The notes below the pieces were generated by a model, which ran no database searches, was not told the DNA's origin, and worked only from the letters and a program-made list of their open reading frames with translations. Shown one piece after another: positions 1 through 7,385 of a stretch of 20,247 nucleotides of DNA (position 1 is its first letter; every line of letters begins with the position of its first letter). Made by a program: the position numbers and the translations under genes. The stretch is from Clostridia bacterium (GTDB lineage Bacteria; Bacillota_A; Clostridia; Oscillospirales; CAG-272), in the NCBI GenBank assembly GCA_017542695.1, contig JAFXWT010000379.1:1-20247 (forward strand), given 5' to 3'.

Positions 1-1085
1 GCCGTAACGGATGAAAGAGTGATCGGTTCGCTCACTCCCTTTGGCATGACGTCGATCTCACCGGATATTTCAAGCTCGACCCCTATCGCCTCTCTTGTCG
101 ACGGGGAGATGAGCACCTGACCGCCGACCGTGTAGCTTTCGATCCTGCCGCAAAGGTTGACGTTCGCGCCCGTAACGCCGTATTTGGTGCGCTTTTCGCT
201 GCCGATGTTTCCGACGATGACGTCGCCGGTGTTTATACCGATGCCCATTTGGAGCGTCTCATATCCGTGCTCGGCGTTCCACTTGTTTATCGCTTTCATT
301 TTTGCCTGCATTCCGACGGCGGAAGCGACGGCCTGCGCCGCGTGATCGTCGCTCGGCTCGGGCGCGCCGAATATCGCCATGATACCGTCTCCGATAAATT
401 CGATGATCGTGCCGCTGTTGCTTTGAATGACGTCGGTCATTTCGCCGAGATAGTGATTTAACATATTAAGCAGATCGTGCGCCGGCATACGCTCCGACAT
501 CGCGGTGAAGCCGCGAAGATCGCTCATCAAAACGGTGAGATTGCGCTTTTTTCCGCCGAGCGCAAGACCGTCCGGCTCTTCGAGGAGCTGCTTTACGATC
601 TCGTCGGAGAGAAATCTGCCGAACGTCTCGGACAGGAGCTTGTTTCTGATTTCCAGCCGGCTGTTCAGCGCGCGTATTTTTTCCATCGCCTTGACGGCGT
701 CACGAAGCTCGACAAGCTCGCTGATGTCCGAAATAACAACGATAACGCCGATCTTCTCGTCGCCTTCCCTGAGGTACGACGTTGTGACATTCAGTTGTTT
801 TATTGTCTTTCCCGTATAGAATCCGACGATGCCGCGGTGCGTTTTGTCCGCGTCGTAGACGGCGTCGAGTACCGTCTGGTTGAATGCGTCGTTCTCCTCA
901 TACTCGAAGAACGCGCGCGCAAACTTCACGCCGACTATATCGTCCGCATGTTTTTCGAGTATTTTTTCGGCGGCGGGATTGATGGACATTATCTTGCCGT
1001 CGAGTCCTATCGTCATAACGCCCTCGGACATATCTCGAATGACGCTCTGACGGATAAAATTCTTGCTGTCGTTACTGTCGTTCAT
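1..1085 (-). CDS. PAS-class III adenylate/guanylate cyclase, 3'-partial
   Basis: Soluble nucleotide cyclase predicted to make a cyclic nucleotide from ATP or GTP. Read on the minus strand from ATG at 1085, it gives 361 residues and is still open at the window edge. Residues about 15-125 look like a PAS sensor domain (INPAAEKILEK, then VVISDISELVELR). Residues about 125-165 form the helical linker usual before these catalytic domains, and 180 onward is the class III catalytic domain. Visible catalytic residues are the two metal aspartates D189 (MSDLRGFT) and D233 (IGDGIMAIFG), K298, and the transition-state pair N310/R314 (NVNLCGRIES). The position that is often Asp in adenylate cyclases is Ala307 (VTGANVN), so ATP versus GTP preference cannot be read off. 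There is no membrane segment. It is third in an operon, 24 bases after the second cNMP-binding gene, and its own ribosome site is weak (AAAAGAA), which hints at translational coupling. The family is clear; the substrate and PAS signal are unknown. Confidence 0.93.
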   Translation of the reverse strand, partial: MNDSNDSKNFIRQSVIRDMSEGVMTIGLDGKIMSINPAAEKILEKHADDIVGVKFARAFFEYEENDAFNQTVLDAVYDADKTHRGIVGFYTGKTIKQLNVTTSYLREGDEKIGVIVVISDISELVELRDAVKAMEKIRALNSRLEIRNKLLSETFGRFLSDEIVKQLLEEPDGLALGGKKRNLTVLMSDLRGFTAMSERMPAHDLLNMLNHYLGEMTDVIQSNSGTIIEFIGDGIMAIFGAPEPSDDHAAQAVASAVGMQAKMKAINKWNAEHGYETLQMGIGINTGDVIVGNIGSEKRTKYGVTGANVNLCGRIESYTVGGQVLISPSTREAIGVELEISGEIDVMPKGVSEPITLSSVT

Positions 1086-1109
1086 TTCTTTTGCACCGGG
1101 TGGCGATCT

Positions 1110-1571
1110 TTATTTTTTCGCTTTTGCCGCCGCGTCTATCTTTTTGAGCTTTTTAATAAGCTCGGGATCGGGCTGCTCGCCCTTTTCGTCGGCTTTTACG
1201 TATGCGGCGAGCGCAGCGCACGCCTCGACGTAATCGTACGAAAGGTTGCGCAGACGGCGGCTCGTGTATTCGAGCACTTTGAGCGCCTTCACGGGACGTT
1301 CGGTTATATAATCCTTGAAGTTTTCTTTTGTAATGGCTCTTGTGTCCGTCGCTTCAAGCGCGACAGCAGTCGCGGAGCGGGGAAGCTCCTCGATCATACC
1401 CATCTCGCCGAAGAAATCTTCGGGACCGAGCTTTGTAAGTAGATTCTGTTCTTTTGTTCCGTATCCGGAATAAATGCCGACGGAGCCGGAAAGAATGTCA
1501 TACATCGTACTGCCTTCGTCGCCCTCTTTGAATATTATTTCGTTCTTTTTGAATTTTACGGTTTCAGTCAT
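1110..1571 (-). CDS. Small cyclic-nucleotide-binding-domain protein, no HTH (copy 2)
   Basis: A 153-residue protein that is almost entirely one Crp-type cyclic-nucleotide-binding domain (about residues 5-115). The phosphate-binding cassette is intact: FGEMGMIEELPRSATAVA, with E56 and R65 where cAMP receptors contact the ribose and the cyclic phosphate. The remaining 40 residues are helical and very lysine-rich (ELIKKLKKIDAAAKAKK). There is no helix-turn-helix, so it is not a CRP-like transcription factor. It probably passes the signal on by protein contact. It lies between its paralogue (15-base gap, GGGAGG ribosome site) and a nucleotide cyclase (24-base gap), so the cyclase product is the obvious ligand. 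That link is inference from context. The paralogue has the cassette at exactly the same residue numbers, pointing to tandem duplication. Confidence 0.92.
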   Translation of the reverse strand: MTETVKFKKNEIIFKEGDEGSTMYDILSGSVGIYSGYGTKEQNLLTKLGPEDFFGEMGMIEELPRSATAVALEATDTRAITKENFKDYITERPVKALKVLEYTSRRLRNLSYDYVEACAALAAYVKADEKGEQPDPELIKKLKKIDAAAKAKK

Positions 1572-1586
1572 AATTATGCCTCCCTA

Positions 1587-2102
1587 TCAATACCACTCGT
1601 AGTGAACACGCATCGGATCGAACCCCATTTCTAGAGCGGAAGAATATATTTCGGCGTATCCGTCGCCGCCTGTCATGAGGTCTTTGATCTTTTCCCAAAG
1701 TCCCTTTTTGCTCTGTTTTTCCGCTTTTACATAGTCTGATATCGTTGCGCAAACGTCAATGTAATCCTTTGACACCTCGCGCAGTCTCGACGTCATGTTT
1801 ATGAGTATCGCCACCACTTTTTCCGGTTCGTTTTTGAAGCATTCGGAAAGGTTTTCGCTGTCGATGATCTCAACTTCCGTATCTTCGATCGCAACCGCCG
1901 TCGCGGAGCGCGGGCGTGCCTCGATAAGCCCCATCTCACCGAAGAGCTTTCCGCTTTCAAGCTCTGTCAGGAGCTGCTCGTTTTCATTGCCGTACTGCGA
2001 ATAGATACCGACTTTTCCGCTTTTGACGGAATACATCGACATCTGCCATTCGCCCTCTTTGAAAATAACTTTGCCTTTTTTGAATGTCGATATGTTTGCC
2101 AT
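1587..2102 (-). CDS. Small cyclic-nucleotide-binding-domain protein, no HTH (copy 1)
   Basis: A 171-residue protein and the first gene of the cyclase operon. An N-terminal cyclic-nucleotide-binding domain (about residues 5-115) carries the cassette FGEMGLIEARPRSATAVA, with E56 and R65 both kept, so binding of a cyclic purine nucleotide is plausible. The C-terminal 55 residues are helical (DYIDVCATISDYVKAEKQSK) and end in a tail rich in aromatic and acidic residues that its paralogue lacks (ending MRVHYEWY). The two proteins may therefore have different partners. No helix-turn-helix follows the domain. The start is supported by an AGAGGGGG ribosome site about eight bases upstream and by a sigma-A promoter at 2172-2200. 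It is a receptor or regulatory subunit of unknown target. The ABC system just upstream is a candidate. Confidence 0.92.
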   Translation of the reverse strand: MANISTFKKGKVIFKEGEWQMSMYSVKSGKVGIYSQYGNENEQLLTELESGKLFGEMGLIEARPRSATAVAIEDTEVEIIDSENLSECFKNEPEKVVAILINMTSRLREVSKDYIDVCATISDYVKAEKQSKKGLWEKIKDLMTGGDGYAEIYSSALEMGFDPMRVHYEWY

Positions 2103-2109
2103 GAAATTA

Positions 2110-2117
2110 CCCCCTCT
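2110..2117 (-). promoter_or_regulatory. Strong ribosome binding site of the cyclase operon
   Basis: On the minus strand AGAGGGGG sits eight bases before the ATG at 2102. It fixes the start of the first cNMP-binding gene. Confidence 0.75.
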
Positions 2118-2171
2118 GTGTTTGTTGTGATTTCAAACTTGTGTAATTGATGCCGTGTCTGTAATAAATAT

Positions 2172-2200
2172 ATAATACAGTATTTGTGAGAAAAAATCAA
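2172..2200 (-). promoter_or_regulatory. Sigma-A promoter of the cNMP-receptor/cyclase operon
   Basis: On the minus strand TTGATT (2195-2200) and TATTAT (2172-2177) are separated by exactly 17 bases, about 70 bases before the first start codon. The -35 region (TTGATTTTTTC) is identical over 11 bases to that of the GAF-ABC operon promoter. An AATAC-A-GTATT dyad overlaps the -10 edge. The promoter lies in the 158-base gap after the permease gene, so this operon can be transcribed independently of the ABC genes. Confidence 0.75.
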
Positions 2201-2260
2201 TGAGATTTTGAAAAAAATGGATAAGGGAGATTTATTTTCCTCCGTTTTATGTGTTGATTT

Positions 2261-5200
2261 TTATTTTGCGTCCGTCAGTGACAGCTTTTTGAGTTTTCTG
2301 AACGAGATCGCGCTTATGATGACAGCGGAGATTGCCGTCAGCCCGATCGCGATGGCCCACGACGAGAAGCTGAACGAACGCACGAAGCGTATTTCAAGCT
2401 GCTCCATCATACGAACGATCAGATACGACAGGGCGCCTCCTATGATAAGTCCCGCGACGATGCCGATCGTGTTCGTCATCACCGTCTCTCGCATAAGGAA
2501 GCGGATCGTTTCTTTTTGGCTGAATCCGTTGATACGCATGATCGCGATGTCTTTGAGCCGCTTGTTGACGAATATGTTTGTGAGATTGGTCAGAATGATG
2601 AACATCATCAGTATCGCCATGAACGTGAGCCCGTACATCGACATATTCAGAATATTTGAAAATGTCCTGACGCTGTCGAGTTCCGCGTCGACTTTTTCGA
2701 CAGAGACCTCGGCGCCGCTCTCACTGATCGACTTTAAGAAACTCTCTTCGTCAGCGCCGTTTAATTTGACGTAAAAACCGTTGTCGCCGCCGCCGAGGAT
2801 CGCGTCGCGCGCTTCCTTCGACATCACAGCGGCGCGCCCGTAATAATTGCGGAATATGCCGGTTACGGTCACTTCGTGCGTGACGAGCGAAAGATCGTAA
2901 ATCGTTATCGTGTCGCCGACACGGAGCCCGTATCTTTCGGCGAGCGAGCCCTGTATCGCGATGCCGTCGGCGCCAAGCTCGATCGGCTTGCCCGTTACAT
3001 CGTCGTTTACGCAGAAGAACTCGCCGAGCTCGTCGCCGTTTGCGGATATGATAAACATCGTCTCATTTACGCCCTTTACGACGAGCGGATGACCGTTTTC
3101 CGAAACGGAGATGTAATCGACGTTTTTTTCTTTTAATATGTTTTCGATCTTTTCCGTGCGCTCGTCGTCAGATGCGCCGTATATAAGTTTATAGTCGTAT
3201 TTTTTGACGTCGGAGAACTGTTTTTCGATTATCCCGCCGTACGCTCTCGTGAGCGTGAATCCGGCGCCGATGATACAGATGCATCCGATCACGATAACGA
3301 TCGAAACGATGACGCGCGGAAGCTCCGTTATCATATTGCGCCTGACAAGACGCGAAAAAACGCTTCCGGGCGCGTGAGCGCTCGCACGGCTGTGCCTTTT
3401 CTGCGTATCGTCGCTGCCGTTCATGAGCGCCGACGCGGGCTTTTTCAGCACGTGCCGGCACGACAGAAATGTCGTCACGAGCGAAAGCACAGCGACCGCC
3501 GCGCAGACGGCGACAGTCATCGGAACGTCGACGACAGATCCCATATGCCCGAACGAATACGCGTCTTCGATGCCGGAGAGGATGAGTACCTCGGCAAAGT
3601 ACGCCGCGACGATGCCGCCGACAAGACCGATGGCTGTCGCCGTAAGGCCGAATATCGCGTACTTGCCGAACACCTCGCTGCCGAAAAAGCCGAACGCTTT
3701 CGTCGCGCCGACGAGCTTCTTCTGCTCTCCGACGATGATCGCCATCGTCGAGAAGCACACGAGCGCGACGATGACAAGGAACAGTGACGCGAACGCCACG
3801 CTGATCACCTTGAATTCGCGTATCATCGACGAAACGTCGAGATACCCGTAGTTTGTTTTTCTGTTCTGGATGATCCAGCTGCACGCGGGAAGCTCGGCGA
3901 GCGTCTTTTCCGCGTCCGCGATCTGTTTTTCCGCATCGGCTTTCTCGTTGGCAAGCTCCGCTTTCGCGTCGGCGACCTTCCGCTCGCCCTCGCGCTTGCT
4001 GTTCTCGTATTCTTTCTTTCCTTTTTCAAGCTCGGCGCGGCCGGCTTCGATCTGTTTTTTGCCGTCCTCGATCTGTCTCTCGGCATCGGCTATTGCGGCC
4101 TCGGCCTCGACGCGCTTTTCTTTCAGCGTCTGCTCGGCTTCATTAAGCTGCTCTTTGGCTGTTTCAAGCGCCCGCCTGCCTTCTTCGATCTCCTCATATT
4201 TTTCTTCAATCATACTTTCGGCATCTTTAATCAACGGTTTTGCCGCTGTCGCTTTTGCGATGCCTTCCATGTATCCGAATATCGTATCTTTGATACTTAA
4301 AAAGGTTTCGTGATCTTCCTCGTCAAGTATGTATTCATCCGCCCATGTAAGAATTGTTCCGACGGCCGAGCTCTGCATAAGCTGATCTCTTGCTTTTGCT
4401 GCCGTCTGCTCGGCGACGCGGCCAAGCGTTTGTGACGGTTTTTGATCGAGCTCTGCACGGAGGACGGGCTCGTATGCGTTCATGACCGTCTGTTTGTAGT
4501 TGTAGTACGCTTGTTCAAGATCGTCCCACGCGCCGAGGAAAACGTCTGACGCGATGTTGTCGCCGATCCACCGGAGCAGCGTTTCTTTCGCCAGAGATTT
4601 CATCGACATGGCCGTTTCGGCGATCTGCAATGCCTCCTCGACCTGATCGGTCATTACGGCAATTTTGATCTCCGCTATGTTGAGCTGCTCCATGCCGTCT
4701 TTGAGTTGTTCCTCGCCGTCAAAGTATTCGTCCCATCCGGAAAGGATCTGTTTTTCGGCGTCTTGAAGTTTCCTCATCCCCGCCGTTTTCTTTTCTTCAA
4801 GTTCGCGTTCACTGTCTTCGAACTGCTTTTCGGCTTCAGCGAGCTGCTTTTCGCCCTCTTCGATCTTATTTCTCGCTTCGGTGAGCATTTCGGAGAGCTC
4901 TTTTTCGCCGTCGGCGATCTGTCGTTCTGCGTCGGCGATTTTTTCACTCAGCTCCGCCTTTGCGTCGGCGATCTTTTCGCTGCCCTCTTTATACACTTCC
5001 GCGTCCCGCTCCTTGCCGAGAATATTTGTAAGCTCGGCGAGAGCTTTTTCGTATTTTTCCGTGTCGTTGAAATACGTATTTGAGAACATCCCGACGTCGT
5101 CGGCCAAATCCAGAAGGACGACCGCTTTCGAATACAGCCCGCCCGTCGCTTCTGTGTCGACCGCGTCTTTGCAGAGCAGGACGAACGGCGTCTTTTTGCT

Positions 5201-5725
5201 TCTGATGAACGCCGGATGCGTCACAAATCCGACGACTTCGAACTCCGAGCTTTTCAGCACGTCGTTGTCTTGGAAAAGCGTCACCGTGTCGCCGAGATTT
5301 ATCCCGTTGGCCTCGGCAAAATACACGTCGAGAGCGCATTCGCGCTCGCCATCGGGCATTCTGCCGCCCTCGACGCGCGCGACGTTGACTTTTTCCGTCG
5401 CCGTCAGAAGATCGATCTTCGATATTTTCCCGCCGTGCCCGATCTTACCCGTCGTCTGCAAAACGCCCTCGGCAACGAGTACGTTTTCGTCGGCGTTGAT
5501 CTTTTCAAGGTTGCTTTCGGTTATGCCGAGCGACGAAACAAGCTCAAGATCGGCGTATTTCTGCGCCGTCATGTACTCGGTTGCCGTCCTGTCGAACGCG
5601 GCTTTGACGAATCCGACCCACAAAAAGCATCCGACGCCGAGAAAAACGATGAAGCATATCGAAATGAACGATATCTTTTTTTTCCATATATTGCGCAGAG
5701 CGTCTTTTATCTGAGTTTTCTTCAT
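2261..5725 (-). CDS. FtsX/MacB-type ABC permease with two long coiled coils
   Basis: A 1154-residue membrane permease partner of the upstream ATPase. The layout is a first membrane segment at about 16-40, then an extracytoplasmic MacB-like domain to about 240. Next come a heptad-type coiled coil at about 245-355 (repeating ADAERQIADGEKELSE-like units), a helical domain without heptads, and a second coiled coil at about 498-612. A first FtsX core follows with segments near 637-660, 686-715 and 735-760. A second half has a membrane segment near 802-825, another outer domain and a second FtsX core (about 1027-1047, 1080-1100, 1123-1141). The duplicated FtsX core is typical of one-chain permeases of this class, which tend to be mechanotransmission or export systems rather than importers. 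The ribosome site GGTGG and a 13-base gap from the ATPase stop show they form one operon. The substrate is unknown; an envelope-associated role is inferred from the coils. Confidence 0.92.
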   Translation of the reverse strand: MKKTQIKDALRNIWKKKISFISICFIVFLGVGCFLWVGFVKAAFDRTATEYMTAQKYADLELVSSLGITESNLEKINADENVLVAEGVLQTTGKIGHGGKISKIDLLTATEKVNVARVEGGRMPDGERECALDVYFAEANGINLGDTVTLFQDNDVLKSSEFEVVGFVTHPAFIRSKKTPFVLLCKDAVDTEATGGLYSKAVVLLDLADDVGMFSNTYFNDTEKYEKALAELTNILGKERDAEVYKEGSEKIADAKAELSEKIADAERQIADGEKELSEMLTEARNKIEEGEKQLAEAEKQFEDSERELEEKKTAGMRKLQDAEKQILSGWDEYFDGEEQLKDGMEQLNIAEIKIAVMTDQVEEALQIAETAMSMKSLAKETLLRWIGDNIASDVFLGAWDDLEQAYYNYKQTVMNAYEPVLRAELDQKPSQTLGRVAEQTAAKARDQLMQSSAVGTILTWADEYILDEEDHETFLSIKDTIFGYMEGIAKATAAKPLIKDAESMIEEKYEEIEEGRRALETAKEQLNEAEQTLKEKRVEAEAAIADAERQIEDGKKQIEAGRAELEKGKKEYENSKREGERKVADAKAELANEKADAEKQIADAEKTLAELPACSWIIQNRKTNYGYLDVSSMIREFKVISVAFASLFLVIVALVCFSTMAIIVGEQKKLVGATKAFGFFGSEVFGKYAIFGLTATAIGLVGGIVAAYFAEVLILSGIEDAYSFGHMGSVVDVPMTVAVCAAVAVLSLVTTFLSCRHVLKKPASALMNGSDDTQKRHSRASAHAPGSVFSRLVRRNMITELPRVIVSIVIVIGCICIIGAGFTLTRAYGGIIEKQFSDVKKYDYKLIYGASDDERTEKIENILKEKNVDYISVSENGHPLVVKGVNETMFIISANGDELGEFFCVNDDVTGKPIELGADGIAIQGSLAERYGLRVGDTITIYDLSLVTHEVTVTGIFRNYYGRAAVMSKEARDAILGGGDNGFYVKLNGADEESFLKSISESGAEVSVEKVDAELDSVRTFSNILNMSMYGLTFMAILMMFIILTNLTNIFVNKRLKDIAIMRINGFSQKETIRFLMRETVMTNTIGIVAGLIIGGALSYLIVRMMEQLEIRFVRSFSFSSWAIAIGLTAISAVIISAISFRKLKKLSLTDAK

Positions 5726-5738
5726 CTTGCGCCACCCG

Positions 5739-6953
5739 TTACCACGATATTTCCGCCGCGGACATCGGGTGCGCGTTTGTACGGATGCTCGATATCTTGC
5801 CGTTTTTGAGTTTGATGACTCTGTTCGCCATCTTCGCGATCTCGACGTTGTGCGTGATCATAACGACCGTCGTGCCTTGATTTTTCACTATATCTTCAAT
5901 AACTTGGAGTACTTCCTGCCCGGTCTGGAAGTCGAGCGCCGCCGTCGGTTCGTCGGCGAGGATGAGGCGCGGGCGCTTCGCTATGGCGCGCGCGATCGAA
6001 ACTCTTTGCTGCTGACCGCCGCTCATCTGAGAATGGAAGTTGTTGGCACGATCAAGAAGCCCGACCTTGTTCAGCGCCTCGTCGGCGGGCATCGGGCACT
6101 TGCTTATTTCGGCGATGAATTCGATGTTTTCCTTTGCCGAAAGGTTCGGCATGAGATTGTATGACTGGAATATGAATCCTATGTAATTTCTTCTGTATTC
6201 GGTGAGCTCCTGCTCTGTCGGATGAGAAAAATCCTTTCCGTCGACGGTGAGCGTGCCGTCAGTCAGACTGTCCATGCCGCCGATGATGTTCAGCATCGTC
6301 GATTTGCCGCAGCCGCTTTCGCCGAGTACGACGAGGAACTCGTTTTCGTATATGTCGAGATCTATCCCTTTGAGCACGCGGATCGTTCCGTCGCCCGACG
6401 GGTACTCCTTTATGACGTTTTTGAGAGACACGATCGGCGTGCGCTGTTTTTGCGGAATGAGCGACACGCCGCGATCTTCAAGCGCTATCGCGATGATCGA
6501 CGCGAAGTTCTCGCAAAGCTCGAGGTCGTCGGACGTGAAAAATCCGCAGTCGCGTTTATTGATGAGCTGTATGCAGCCGAGCGTCTCATGCTCGTTTTTC
6601 AGCGGCACGCAAATGAGACTCTTTGTTTTGAACCCCGTCTCCTCGTCAACGCTTGCAGAAAAGCGCGCGTCTTTCGCCGTGTCCTCCACGATGACGGAAT
6701 CGCCGCTTTCGACGACGCTTCCCGCGATTCCCTGTCCTTTTGCGATGCTGATACCGGTGATATCCGTCTGACCGACGTTGACGACGGCGTTGATGCGCCC
6801 GTCCTCGCCGCTTACCAGCCACACCGAGCCCTCCTCGCATGAGATCGTTTCCGCTATGGTGTCAAGCCCTTTCGACAGCGCGTCTTCGATCTGTTCGGTG
6901 CCGCGCATATCCTCGGTGATCTTCCATATCGCCTGCATGTTTTTCGTGTTCAT
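5739..6953 (-). CDS. GAF domain fused to LolD/MacB-type ABC ATPase
   Basis: A 404-residue cytoplasmic protein. Residues about 15-162 are a GAF domain. It carries N132-K133, F138 and D142-D143 in the spacing NK-x4-F-x3-DD, close to the NK-xn-F-x3-DE signature of cyclic-nucleotide-binding GAF domains of phosphodiesterases, though looser forms also occur in other GAFs. Residues 173-395 are a complete ABC ATPase of the LolD/MacB/FtsE type: Walker A GESGCGKST (211-219), Q-loop Q263, signature SGGQQQR (311-317), Walker B ILADE (331-335) and H-loop H368. Most LolD-type ATPases lack an N-terminal sensor domain, so the fusion suggests that a small ligand controls transport. The ribosome site GGAGAG precedes the ATG and the promoter lies at 6997-7025. 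It is co-transcribed with the permease and lies next to a cyclase operon. The domain calls are firm; the GAF ligand is inference. Confidence 0.94.
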   Translation of the reverse strand: MNTKNMQAIWKITEDMRGTEQIEDALSKGLDTIAETISCEEGSVWLVSGEDGRINAVVNVGQTDITGISIAKGQGIAGSVVESGDSVIVEDTAKDARFSASVDEETGFKTKSLICVPLKNEHETLGCIQLINKRDCGFFTSDDLELCENFASIIAIALEDRGVSLIPQKQRTPIVSLKNVIKEYPSGDGTIRVLKGIDLDIYENEFLVVLGESGCGKSTMLNIIGGMDSLTDGTLTVDGKDFSHPTEQELTEYRRNYIGFIFQSYNLMPNLSAKENIEFIAEISKCPMPADEALNKVGLLDRANNFHSQMSGGQQQRVSIARAIAKRPRLILADEPTAALDFQTGQEVLQVIEDIVKNQGTTVVMITHNVEIAKMANRVIKLKNGKISSIRTNAHPMSAAEISW

Positions 6954-6988
6954 TTATAGCTCTCCAAATCAAATGTTTTTTAATCAAC

Positions 6989-7006
6989 ATGATATCAGTA
7001 TATCAT
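6989..7006. promoter_or_regulatory. Inverted repeat over the -10 of the GAF-ABC promoter (candidate operator)
   Basis: ATGATAT-CAGT-ATATCAT is a perfect 7+7 inverted repeat around a 4-base centre. It covers the -10 box of the minus-strand promoter. A repressor bound here would block RNA polymerase, but AT-rich dyads also arise by chance and no candidate regulator gene is adjacent. Confidence 0.45.
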
Positions 7007-7025
7007 TTTTACCCGAAAAAATCAA
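6997..7025 (-). promoter_or_regulatory. Sigma-A promoter of the GAF-ABC/permease operon
   Basis: On the minus strand TTGATT (7020-7025), 17 bases, then TATACT (6997-7002) with an upstream TGA giving an extended -10. The start codon at 6953 follows about 44 bases later. The -35 lies in an imperfect hairpin (7012-7037, CCCGAAAAAA against TTTTTTCCGGG with one bulge) that has no following T-run on either strand, so it does not look like a terminator. Confidence 0.75.
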
Positions 7026-7037
7026 GTTTTTTCCGGG

Positions 7038-7326
7038 AAAAACGGACGTATCATGCCGCAAAAAAACTTGTAAGACTCATGTATCACCTTGAAACCTTTT
7101 GAGAAAAGTACAAGCATATTTCCGTCTTAGTTTTTTCTTGAGCTTGAGCTGACAATTCTGTACACCGCCGTCCGGCGCGTCGGAAAACGCGATGCCGGCG
7201 TGCGTGTCGGCGCAGTCGTCCCGCTCCGCATCTTGTCGCCGTTCGTTTTCATTTTCATATCCGCTCCGTATTAAGTTTCTTTCCTTTATTCCGTCCGAAA
7301 AGGTACGCGAATGTCAAGGTTAATAT
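7038..7326. other. Intergenic spacer between divergent operons, with a GC-rich core
   Basis: About 290 bases between the GAF-ABC promoter and the glycosidase promoter. The core (about 7135-7260) is GC-rich, unlike the AT-rich promoters on either side. The minus strand is open for about 75 codons from 7313 to the TGA near 7085 but has no ATG in that frame. A second minus frame has a 43-codon reading frame starting at 7256 behind GGAG. Neither resembles a family I know. No RNA gene or terminator is recognised. Confidence 0.3.
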
Positions 7327-7355
7327 TGCATATTTTGATTTTTTATGATACACTT
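7327..7355 (+). promoter_or_regulatory. Extended -10 promoter, copy 1 of 3 (glycosidase)
   Basis: TTGCAT (7327-7332), 17 bases, TACACT (7350-7355), with TATGA directly before the -10. The glycosidase ATG is 31 bases further on. Very similar promoters lie at 11591-11619 and 12798-12826, sharing TTGCATATTT, the T-run, ATGRTAMACTTAT and the exact spacing. Confidence 0.8.
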
Positions 7356-7385
7356 ATAACGTAAATTATTGGGTGGGAGAAAAAT

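Noticed and set aside
477..1442. Long plus-strand open frame of 321 codons
   Set aside because: It lies antisense to the PAS-cyclase and the cNMP-binding gene, whose minus-strand frames show complete family motifs.
2208..2260. Possible terminator after the permease gene
   Set aside because: On the minus strand only a 4-bp GGAG/CTCC stem with a 10-base loop is found and the T-run is several bases away; too weak to call.
3890..4990. Repetitive codons suggesting a DNA tandem repeat
   Set aside because: The repeats are diverged heptad-type coiled-coil units within the permease, not a DNA-level tandem array.
7012..7037. Hairpin with CCCGAAAAAA and TTTTTTCCGGG arms
   Set aside because: It overlaps the GAF-ABC -35 and has no T-run after it on either strand, so it is not called a terminator.
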